A stretch of DNA of 64,000 nucleotides from Yamagishiella unicocca. Taxonomy: Eukaryota; Chlorophyta; Chlorophyceae; Chlamydomonadales; Volvocaceae. Position numbers and translations under genes: made by a program. The DNA lies in NCBI GenBank assembly GCA_003116995.1, contig BDSL01000061.1:310001-374000 (forward strand), given 5' to 3'. The notes below the pieces were generated by a model, which saw nothing but the letters and a program-made list of their open reading frames with translations, was not told the DNA's origin and searched no databases. Of this stretch, positions 25,401-35,514 are shown one piece after another; positions within the stretch are counted from its first letter, which is position 1, and each line of letters begins with the position of its first letter.

Positions 25401-28400
25401 TGTGGAACCGCAGCAGCCGCCGGAGGAAAGCCTGCCGGATCCCATGTCGCTGCCGCCGCCGCCCACAGACGTGACGCTGCCATCCGCCTACACTCTCGAG
25501 GAGGAGAAGCAGCAGGCGGAGCGGGACCAGCAGGTGCGACATGTTACCGCGTTGCGGCAACATTGCTTCGTAAGGGGCTGCGGTTGCGGGACGGTGACGT
25601 AGCGAAATCCCCCACACGCAGCAACCTACTCCTACCACACACTCCAGAGCTGCCCGTTTAGGACGGCCGAATACACTTTCATATATAATACCCGTTAGGG
25701 GAGGTGCGTAGTTACTGCCCACTAAGTACCAGGCCCGCGTTGCGGAACAGCTTCCTACCCGCGTTCCGGCACTGCGTTCGGTCTCCGTCCAAACCTCTGG
25801 CGTCCTCCGCAGCGCACCGGCTCAAGCAGTATCGTGCACCGAGCTCCGACCTTGCGGCCCTTGCCCTGCTGCGTGTCCTGTTCCCGCCCTCAGGTGCGGG
25901 AGGCCGAAGAGAAGAAGCTGTCCGTGCGCGAGCGCCTCGCGCGCATTCGGTCCGAGTTTGAGGCGTTGCTGGCGGAGAACGAGGGCCAGCCCGAGGCGCT
26001 GCGACTGGGTCGGGCCGAGCTGGAGGTGGATCCGGGGCTGCGCGAGTTGATGGAGGCTGAGGCGCTGCGGCGCGAAGAGGTAGCCCGGCTGGAGCTGGCG
26101 TGGGAGAGCGAGCGGCAGCGGTTGGGGCTGGCCAAGCTTCGGAGCTACTTCTTGGACGGCGTTGAGACGGAACGAGTGGTGGGTCTGGTTGGCGCTTTAC
26201 TGGCGGGAGGATGTGCATAAGGGGCGGGCAGCGGCGAAGCGAGAAAGCATTCCCTTGGCGCTTTGCTTACGGGAGGGCCGGAGCATTTCGGGGTATATTC
26301 GTTGCCGACAAGCCGAAGCTTTGCGAGACCGGTCGTGCCACGACTGCGTTCAGCTGACAAGCCGGTTTCATTTTGCCCTTGTATACACTTCCGAAAGTTC
26401 CGGAAGGAAAAATGAGATAAGGATACGGAAACAATTGTCGCGGGTAGTGGTAGCGAAGGAGTACTTAGGGATTGGCGCATAAGTCACATGGAGGTTGGAT
26501 GTGCGTGTATGCGGCAGTGGCGAGACTTGTTCCAGTCTGGCTCGTGAAAACCCCGCGCCGTGCGGCCTTCAGGTGCTCTACTCGCTGCGCAACGGCAGTA
26601 CTGTGACCACCTTCCGAACGGCTAAATTGTCCGACGAGACGAAAGCAGAGCTGGCAGCACTGCGCGCGGCAGCCGCAGCGGCCGCGAGCTCCGCTGCTGC
26701 TGGAGTCGACGGCAACGGGCGCGACATCGGCAACGACGCACGGAAAGGCAGCGACACAGGTGGGCGGAGGTGGTGGCTTGCGCCGCTTGCTGTGAGTTGG
26801 CACTATGCTTCAACATATCCCACCCCGCGACCGCATGACAGGAGGCGGCCCATCCGGCGATGCTGCTGCTCGCGCTCGCTTAGCAGAGGCCATCACTGCG
26901 CTGGAGGAGGGCACCGCCAGCGGCAAGCTCAATAAGGCTGACTTGCGCCGCCTGTCCCGCAAACGGCGCGAAGCTGAGTGGGCCGCATTCAATGCCACCC
27001 GGCCAGACGACACTTACGACAGCCCCGCCGACCTTCGAGCTATTGAGGTGAGTCGATGGCTGGCGCGCACGCAACGCCCAGGCAAGCTTTTAAGGTTTTG
27101 TCAGTTGTCATGGGAGGGGTGCATGCCCACGAAGCAAACGCCCGTGCCCACTACGTTTATACGGCTACCGCCTGTTCCCCACGTGCAGGAGGCTCGCCGC
27201 ACAATTGGCGATTTCAAGCTCAAGAGCGACCCCAACTTCGTTGTACCCGAGGTGGGTGCCCTTGACTGAACATGCGGTGCGGTACGGTACGATAGTTCTG
27301 AGCACGAGTTGGCGCCGCGCGCAGGAGGAGCGCATGACGCCGCAGCGCAAGCGCCATGCGATGTTGGAGCTGGAAGAAGCTCTGTACGGCATCAAGCACG
27401 CGTTCAACCAGAAGTTCTACGCGCTGCGGGACGTGAAGCGCAAGGTGCTGGCTGACGTGCGCGTCAAGCTCAACGCGCTGGGCGAGCTGGCGGCGCTGGC
27501 GGGCTCCACTGCTGGTGGCGGCGGCGTGGGCGGTACCAGCGCCGATGCGGAAGTCACCGCCGCGGTATACCTGGCTCCATTCGCCACCATCCCGTCGGGG
27601 CTGCTGCCGGACGAGCAGCCCGCCGAGGCCCGCGAGGCAGTCACCGACGAGGACCTTACCGCGTTTGCGGCCCGAAAACAGGAGGACGAGCGCAAAGCAG
27701 CGGCCGTTGCAGCGGGAGGCCTGGGAGGCTTCGCGACCACTGGCACCAAGCGGCCCGCAGGGGGCGCTGCCGGACTGGGGTTTCCTGCGCAGGGCGCGGG
27801 AGGCGCTGCGGGTGTTGGCGGCGTCCCTGCAGCAGCAGCCGGGCTGAGCGCTTCCGAGGAGGCGCTGGCGAAGATGATGGCTGCCGTGCCTCAGAGCGAG
27901 CTGGAGAAGGGGCTGGCTGCCTATAACCGACGCCGTGTGGAGCATGTTCGCAACAAGCTTACGGGTCAGTGTTTAAAAAAAACACTTTTGTGTCCTTCAC
28001 GCACTTGTTGGCAGTAGTTATGGAGTTCAGTACACTTTACACTCGTTGAAGGGCTAGTACGGTGATCATGTAAGTGGGGAGGCCCGTATCGCTGACTGCA
28101 AGTGGCTCCACGTGTATCGTGCGTGTGTGCCAGCAAACCTAGCGCGACCCCGTTGCTTTGCAGAGGAGATAAACTCCATGATCGAGGCGTTCGACGATGC
28201 TCACGGTGCCCTCAAGGGGGAGAAGCTGGGCCTGGAGGCTGACGTGAAGGCCGGGGAGATGCGGCTGCTGGTGATGCTGCAAGAGCTGCAGCTGCTCCGT
28301 GAGTTCGACAAGCGCGAGAGCGTCCTGCTGCAAAAGCGGCAGGCCAAGCTGGACGACAAGCAGGAGATCGTGGACAAGATCACAGAGTGCACGGACAAAC

Positions 28401-30901
28401 TGGAGCAAAAGCGCGTGGAGCTAGAGGGCCTCATCGCCCGACGCGCTGCCGTGGTCGCGGAGCTCGATGCGGTGGTACCAGAGAGCGATCCATTCCGGGA
28501 GGCCTTGGTCCGCGTCTTCCACCGCCGCATCAAGCGTTCGAAGAAGAAAGCGGGCGGCGGCGATGACGATTACGACAGCGACGATGATGAGGATGAGGAC
28601 GAGATGGGTGAGCGTGGGCGCCACCACTGTTAACTTGCCGACCTTGCCGTCTTACGTGTGGCAGGTCGCAAAAAGCCAAAAATACATGAAATTAAAGTCA
28701 ACGGTAGTTAACGGGTTTCCGTCCCGTCAGGTGCTACACGCATTTGTCAGGTATTATTGCAATATTCTCGTATTAACGTGGACGTAATCCTCCGAACGCA
28801 ATGACATGCCAGCTTAAGGCAGTTCGGAAGCTGTTTACACTGTCGGGCATGAGCTCATGGCCCTTGCCCGTGTGCGCCGTTCCCGCCGCCGGTGGGATTT
28901 CATGTCGCCCATCCTAAACTACACCGAAGCGGACAAAACAGTGTCATCCCTTCCGTGCCGTTCTAACCGCCACCACTTGGTTCCAAAGGGGACGACGAAG
29001 CTGACGACGATGATGACGGCGGGGAGGAGGTATGCCCTCCAGGCTGCGACCAGTCGGTTTACGAGCGGGTGTGCGACCTTCGAGAGAAGCGCCTGGACGA
29101 AGAGGACATGATCGCCGAGTTTCAGAAGACTATCGAGGTGAGCAACGAGCCGAGCACAAGCTGACGTGGCGCACACGGCTTGTCGCGTGCTGATTGCCGT
29201 GCCGTATTCGCTGCGCATCAGCTCATTTTCACGTAACCCCAACACATTTGTCAGTCTTCAGTTTCTAGCTTGGTTTTGTTTTCACGTACTGTGCAGGTCC
29301 TACGCAAGGAGAAGGAAGCGCTTGCCAAGAAGCAGCGGCTTGTGGAACAGGGTTTAGCTGCCGTCAATGCTGACATGGCTGAGTTCCAGAAAGAGAAGCA
29401 GGGCCGGCTCAACCAGGTTGAGGTGGTTGTTTCGCTCAAGATGCACCAGGTAGAGTGCGCTCCCTGAACACGGCGATTGCGGGGCGACAAGTTGGCTACT
29501 GGACCACTCGTAGCTACTGGAGCACTAAAAGCTCACACACGTCTGGTTACCATTACCGTCCCCTACGCGTCCGCTCCAGGTTGAGTATTTGCTGGAGGGC
29601 TGCCTGCCCGACGACCTATCGGCAGCCCTGGTCTTCAGCTCCACGCAACTGCGGCGCCTGCAGCGGCGGGTCGACGAGCTGGAAGATGAGAAGGCGGCGC
29701 TGCGGGCAGCGCATAAGGACCTGAAGAGGGAGCAAGTGGCACTGCTGAAGGACAAGGCCGAGAAGGAGAAAAAGGTGCGATGCATCCATGCCGCGTGGAT
29801 TGACTTCCTTGCCGATCGTGCGGCGTGCCTTCTACCCGTGGGTTTGCCCGCCATTGGAAGTAACACAGTGATCCGGTCCAAAATAGGACGTCGACCAGCC
29901 TTCTGCATGCTCGGCGCTGAGTTGCAAACATGTTTTTGTGTTTCAGTGGGCACTTCAAAAGTTGAGTTGGCCTGGCGAACTGGTTCGCGCAGGTGTCCGA
30001 ACTGGAGTCCCGAGCCCATGACGTGCAGATGCTTAAGTTTGGCCAGGTAATAGACTTGGAGCTGCTTGATAAAGTAAGCAGCAGCCGAGGGACAGAAGAT
30101 CTCAAGGAAGAGCTCAAGAAGCAGGTGAGCAAGGTCAATTATGATCGGTCCTTACTTGGAGTGCAGTGCAAGCTTGAATTACGTTTCGAGAGAAGTAATG
30201 CTGGACTTCTGAGACTATAAATATGGACATGACAATTTTAGAGCTCGAGCCCGTGCAAAAGGGGTCGGCGCGCACGGCTGCGCTGAGGGGCATGTGTGTT
30301 CATTTGCGAGGACTATCTAACGTCCAGACCTCTTTACAAACTATGGATCGACATTGCCGTTCGCAAATTGTACGTGCTTGTTCAACATAGGAACTTCAAT
30401 ACGCTCGGGAGCTTGCGGAGTGGGATGCCAAGATCGCCGCTCGTATGGACGAGCTGGTGGTCCTAACGCGTGAGAACACAGCCTGCCTGAACGCTGTAAG
30501 CGAACTAACAGCTGCGCAACGCAAGTTGGAGAGCGGTCTGACGGCAACGCGCAAGGGACTGTTCGCGGACCCAGTTCAGCAGCGCAAGGCGGAGGTTAGT
30601 CAAGGGTGCAAGAGTATGTTGGTAATTACGTTCACACTGTTTGTACGTCACTACGATTGAGCTGGATGGGCCGTTCAGACGCGTTGGTAATGTAGTTGTT
30701 ACTTTCGTCTTGTTACTAATCATGGGGTCTAACGCACTCCGTGAATAAAAGCAACGAACCCAACCACTGCACGTCTTGGCCCCGCAGGTTGAAGAGCGCG
30801 ATGCGCTCGTACAGCTGGTGAATGCGCAGGCGCAAGAGATTGACCGGCTGAAGTCGCAGCTGTTGGCGTTACGCCGGAAGGACACGAGCATGTATGCATA
30901 G
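19479..30901 (+). CDS. CFAP44: CFAP44 (FAP44/WDR52-like) axonemal protein, complete
   Basis: Partner of CFAP43 in the tether that anchors the inner dynein arm I1/f motor domains to the ciliary doublet. Exons: 19479-20699, 20887-21097, 21436-21623, 21754-21885, 22154-22331, 22567-22696, 22841-23348, 23698-23916, 24258-24455, 24773-24923, 25086-25225, 25381-25533, 25894-26178, 26573-26759, 26842-27047, 27189-27251, 27325-27964, 28164-28607, 28989-29137, 29297-29449, 29580-29774, 29993-30124, 30391-30594, 30788-30901 (6201 nt, 2066 aa). Residues 1-320 are acidic and low in complexity. WD40 repeats follow, with CFAP44-typical [18 protein letters not shown] and ELPDGKVLS, then [13 protein letters not shown]. 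From exon 13 on the protein is mostly charged coiled coil, with an Asp-rich insert and then [20 protein letters not shown] and [11 protein letters not shown]. The start is the first ATG not closed by a stop (an upstream ATG ends after three codons). CFAP43 is the main alternative. The end of exon 9 (24455) is the least certain junction. Confidence 0.93.
22354..22420. repeat. 29-bp tandem repeat in a CFAP44 intron
   Basis: Two full units and the start of a third (GTGGGGGCCCTGTGTCACCA and variants), directly after exon 5. No function is evident. Confidence 0.75.
22490..22555. repeat. 32-bp tandem duplication in a CFAP44 intron
   Basis: Two copies beginning TACTGCTCTGA and ending in a CCCTCCCTCCCG pyrimidine tract. 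The second tract may serve as the polypyrimidine tract of the exon 6 acceptor at 22566. Confidence 0.7.
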
Positions 30902-32425
30902 ATTATAAGCGACATGCGTTGGATCGCCTCAAATGTGACGAGTGTGACGGATGTGCTTCCGGAGGCTCAGAAAATAGATTATTCAACAAGCCTAGTCAAC
31001 CTCCGCTGATGTTATGGTGATGCGGGCATTATGTAGTAACCGTTACAGTAGGACCCATACATTATGTGATTGGTGACAGGTAGTTATGAGAGTGCTCTCA
31101 GTCATCAAGGCGCTTCTTCCTGTTGTGTAAACGTTATGACTCAATTGACCCTTATCAGGCTGCGCGTAGGTGCGTTTTGGCATTGCCTTCTATTCACCAG
31201 CATGTTGGGCACATGGCCTCCCGGTCACGGCCCGGCTGCTCTCATGGTACTCATGCGGGTCGCATTTGAATGAGTTACAGTCACCATTGACTGTTACAGA
31301 CTACTGATGGAATGGGAACCCCAACTCTGCGCCAACAGCCCGAAAGCCAGTAACGTATTCATGACGCGCGTGGATACTCTGCGATCCAAACCATATGACG
31401 GTCGCTGGTCACCACACAAGAAAGACCATTACCGAGCCTTCAACGGACGCCGGCTCCATCGCTGTACGGAGTACTGCGGTAGTACGTATGACAGGGGGCT
31501 TCGGTATGAAGACATCCATTCTGGAGCCCGTCGCTCAAGGTGGTACAGTTTGGCAATGGTCTACTGTTATTGGAACTCGGACACCCAGTCCGAGGAAGTT
31601 ACACCGTGGTTCGGGTGAATTGCTGGGCTGCGTTTGCTCATGTTTGGCAAAGCCACTTCTGCGGCGGATGCACCATATGGAGCACGGAGGGATGCCCCCT
31701 GGGCCCGTCGTTGAAGGGCTGGAGCGAGCTCATCGTCACTGGTCAGGCCCCAGATGTCAGGGAGCGACGGCGACTGGCATCTCCCAACGACTCATGGCAG
31801 GGCACCATCTGTGAGAAGCACGTGTGGGAGAGTGTTGTAGCGTGAACCCAGCAGAACCACGCGAAACATATGCAGATACTTTGCGGAAAGGCTGATTCAC
31901 TAGCCGCTGAAATACAGCAGAAATTCCTCTAGCAAGCGGAGCTGAAAGGGCAACTTCTAGAGAGTGTTCTGGAAGGCTGATGACGCTTGTACGGCACGGC
32001 TGCCGAACTTTCCGTGCCGGCCCTATAAATCGTCTTTGCCGTCCAGTAGACGGGGACTCGGAACACTGCTGATATCTAAAGAGTCTGCGGGGTCGTGACC
32101 CGCCTGAGGCATACGCAAGTATTGTCTTACGTTGCACTCTCGGGCTCGTCAACAGAGAGGTTGACCTGGTGGACGGCTCGCTTCTTTTGTTTAAGCGGCC
32201 TTTCCCTTGAAACGACGCACACAGTGGGTAAACAACCTGGAGACCTTCCTACAGCGAGAACTTACGGCATTCCGACCGATGACTGTGTATCTAGTAGGGA
32301 GAGCTGTGTAGTCCACGGGTGAAGCGTGGTGAAGTTTAACAAGTCTCTCAGGGTCTCAGGCTCTCAGACCCGCTCATCAAAGGAAATGGTGGGACCAACC
32401 CCCAACGGTAACAACACCATAGGGT
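30902..32425. other. Intergenic downstream of CFAP44
   Basis: The CFAP44 3' UTR followed by unannotated DNA up to the tandem hAT-derived repeat. A CCTATAAAT-like TATA sequence occurs near 32020 and short hairpins occur around 31985-32100 (for example GCGGGGTCGTGACCCGC). No protein-coding gene or tRNA was recognised. Part of it may be old transposon sequence belonging with the adjacent repeat. Confidence 0.4.
31126..31130 (+). terminator. TGTAA polyadenylation signal candidate of CFAP44
   Basis: First TGTAA after the CFAP44 stop codon, 225 bases downstream. The distance is normal for volvocine 3' UTRs. Confidence 0.4.
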
Positions 32426-32474
32426 AAATGAAATAGGATAATGAACAGCCGGCCACCTAAAGCTCAACTAAAGT

Positions 32475-33065
32475 CTACCGGTTCATCATGTACCGGCCCC
32501 TGCTGCTGCTCTCCTTCCATTTCGCCAGGGCAGCCTCGAAGGGGAACGTGCGCAGGTCAAACAGATCCTGCGTGAACATGCGCACGCACAGCGCCAAGTG
32601 CCCATCCAGGCGGTTGCGGGTTGGGTCCTGCACGAACGCCATGGCCGAGAAGCGCCGCTCATCCTCAACTGACCCCGGCACCATCACAAAAACCAGCTTG
32701 GCCAGAGCCATGAACTCAGTCAACCCGGCCTCAATGCCCGGCGTGTTGCTGATCCGCTGCCACAGCTGCAAGGTCGGCGAGTCCTCCAGCATCGTACGAT
32801 GTGCGCGCTTGCTCGCCTTCCACCGCTGCCTGCCGCTGCTGTGCTGTGCGCTCCCGCATCCGCTTGAGGCGAGCCCCAGGGGAACCCAGGGGAACCGGAA
32901 ACCACGACAACACAAAAGGGCACCCGGTGGGGGAAAGGTAACGGCGGGGCGGGTGAGGGCGGGAGCAGGGAGAGGGAGGAGGGCCAGCGGCGGGTTGCCG
33001 CTGTCCGGCGGCGACACGGCCTGGCGGCTAGTGCAGCTGTGCAGGGGGTCGGCGAATCCATCCAC
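32475..33065 (-). pseudogene. hAT-type transposase C-terminal fragment, copy 1
   Basis: A 196-codon open frame. The last ~105 residues resemble the hAT-family dimerisation region of algal elements (VMVPGSVEDERRFSAMAFVQ, then TRNRLDGHLALCVRMF) and end at a normal stop. The N-terminal DNA-binding and catalytic parts are absent from the unit, and upstream of about residue 90 the frame is Pro-rich and probably intron. It cannot encode a working transposase by itself. Confidence 0.7.
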
Positions 33066-33233
33066 CCTCTGTGGTTGCCCCAGATGGGAGGCGGCAACAG
33101 GGGGTCAGTTGTCAATTGGCGCTCTCGGCGCTTATGTCGGGAACCTGCAGGTACGACGATCCAGTACAACATGTCCAGTACAACAAATGAAATAGGATAA
33201 TGAACAGCCGGCCACCTAAAGCTCAACTAAAGT

Positions 33234-33824
33234 CTACCGGTTCATCATGTACCGGCCCCTGCTGCTGCTCTCCTTCCATTTCGCCAGGGCAGCCTCGAAG
33301 GGGAACGTGCGCAGGTCAAACAGATCCTGCGTGAACATGCGCACGCACAGCGCCAAGTGCCCATCCAGGCGGTTGCGGGTTGGGTCCTGCACGAACGCCA
33401 TGGCCGAGAAGCGCCGCTCATCCTCAACTGACCCCGGCACCATCACAAAAACCAGCTTGGCCAGAGCCATGAACTCAGTCAACCCGGCCTCAATGCCCGG
33501 CGTGTTGCTGATCCGCTGCCACAGCTGCAAGGTCGGCGAGTCCTCCAGCATCGTACGATGTGCGCGCTTGCTCGCCTTCCACCGCTGCCTGCCGCTGCTG
33601 TGCTGTGCGCTCCCGCATCCGCTTGAGGCGAGCCCCAGGGGAACCCAGGGGAACCGGAAACCACGACAACACAAAAGGGCACCCGGTGGGGGAAAGGTAA
33701 CGGCGGGGCGGGTGAGGGCGGGAGCAGGGAGAGGGAGGAGGGCCAGCGGCGGGTTGCCGCTGTCCGGCGGCGACACGGCCTGGCGGCTAGTGCAGCTGTG
33801 CAGGGGGTCGGCGAATCCATCCAC
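33234..33824 (-). pseudogene. hAT-type transposase C-terminal fragment, copy 2
   Basis: Same 196-codon frame as copy 1, with an identical predicted protein, in the second 759-bp unit. It contains the hAT C-terminal SVEDERRFSAM region and lacks the rest of the transposase. Confidence 0.7.
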
Positions 33825-33992
33825 CCTCTGTGGTTGCCCCAGATGGGAGGCGGCAACAGGGGGTCAGTTGTCAATTGGCGCTCTCGGCGCTTATGTCGGG
33901 AACCTGCAGGTACGACGATCCAGTACAACATGTCCAGTACAACAAATGAAATAGGATAATGAACAGCCGGCCACCTAAAGCTCAACTAAAGT

Positions 33993-34583
33993 CTACCGGT
34001 TCATCATGTACCGGCCCCTGCTGCTGCTCTCCTTCCATTTCGCCAGGGCAGCCTCGAAGGGGAACGTGCGCAGGTCAAACAGATCCTGCGTGAACATGCG
34101 CACGCACAGCGCCAAGTGCCCATCCAGGCGGTTGCGGGTTGGGTCCTGCACGAACGCCATGGCCGAGAAGCGCCGCTCATCCTCAACTGACCCCGGCACC
34201 ATCACAAAAACCAGCTTGGCCAGAGCCATGAACTCAGTCAACCCGGCCTCAATGCCCGGCGTGTTGCTGATCCGCTGCCACAGCTGCAAGGTCGGCGAGT
34301 CCTCCAGCATCGTACGATGTGCGCGCTTGCTCGCCTTCCACCGCTGCCTGCCGCTGCTGTGCTGTGCGCTCCCGCATCCGCTTGAGGCGAGCCCCAGGGG
34401 AACCCAGGGGAACCGGAAACCACGACAACACAAAAGGGCACCCGGTGGGGGAAAGGTAACGGCGGGGCGGGTGAGGGCGGGAGCAGGGAGAGGGAGGAGG
34501 GCCAGCGGCGGGTTGCCGCTGTCCGGCGGCGACACGGCCTGGCGGCTAGTGCAGCTGTGCAGGGGGTCGGCGAATCCATCCAC
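33993..34583 (-). pseudogene. hAT-type transposase C-terminal fragment, copy 3
   Basis: Third identical 196-codon frame. The unit's outer edge differs just upstream of this frame (after 34692), so if any copy still joins to upstream transposase exons it would be this one. None are recognisable in the next 800 bases. Confidence 0.7.
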
Positions 34584-34692
34584 CCTCTGTGGTTGCCCCA
34601 GATGGGAGGCGGCAACAGGGGGTCAGTTGTCAATTGGCGCTCTCGGCGCTTATGTCGGGAACCTGCAGGTACGACGATCCAGTACAACATGT

Positions 34693-35514
34693 TCTTACTG
34701 CGCAGTATTCGGTACAAAGCTGATGGTGGGTACTTGCGACGATGACGTGCTTAGCTGCGATGGCCGAACTACGAGGTCTTTGCTGGAGGCCGCATGCGCT
34801 TGTTGGAGCGAGGCAGTTAACCCTGGACACAACATACCCCCATTTCCCGCCCACTACCGTTCGTCCTGCCGGGTGCTGGGGTCAGCAGAAGCCCGCTGCC
34901 TGGGTCCTTGTTTCGGCGCAGCGGTTCCTGGGCCCCGTTAGCGCAAGGAGAAGGAAAAAACGTTGCAGGGAATGACTGTCCTACAGGTTATTTTAGCCTT
35001 ATTAGTCTCAAGTCAAGCCTAAGTCTGACTTTTGGCTAAACAGAAAAGTCCGGATGCCCAAAACAGCGCTGAGGATCGTTGAAAACCACCATAAGAAGTT
35101 CGAAGACCTTGAAGCAATGAACTTAATTTACGGCTTGAGTTAATATCTGCCGCTGCCATAATGCATTGTTGGGTACGGCAAGTACAAAATCGACTTTGCA
35201 ACCGATCCCAATACCTAACCTGGCAGGCAGATTTTTGTGTATCACCTGCATCCAGTAGTTCGATGGACAATTGTTAGAAGCATCGCTATAAATTCAAAGA
35301 CACGACCCTGGGCACACGGTAAGCAAGGCGGAGACTGTGTAAGTAGCCTTTCACGCATCATAAACGAGGAAATATGGTTGCGGCAGGTACATGTGATGGG
35401 CGTCGCTGCCAGCGTCGCAGTCCCCTCCCGTTTATTCAATACTCTCCTGGATTTCCGAGTCTGTAGACCTCCCCTCGGAGCCCAAGTGATTTCCCTGCAA
35501 ATATTGAATCCCAA
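34693..35514. other. Intergenic before the MFS transporter
   Basis: Relatively AT-rich, with no recognised gene. An in-frame TGA about 24 bases before the transporter ATG at 35515 supports that start. No clear TATA box was seen. Confidence 0.5.

Larger units (their letters stand above)
32426..34692. repeat. Three head-to-tail copies of a 759-bp unit (hAT transposase-derived)
   Basis: Copies lie at 32426-33184, 33185-33943 and 33944-about 34692. The period is exactly 759 bases. The long open frames on both strands are identical in the three copies, so the array is very recent, under homogenisation, or an assembly product. The unit junctions carry a short repeat (CCAGTACAACATGT next to CCAGTACAAC) that may have primed the duplication. 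The third copy diverges from the others a few bases before its expected end. Each unit carries the C-terminal part of a transposase on the minus strand. Confidence 0.93.

Noticed and set aside
34006..34941. 311-codon plus-strand open frame in the third hAT-derived repeat
   Set aside because: The first 230 codons are present identically in the other two repeat copies as antisense of the transposase fragment, and the rest is unlike any protein.
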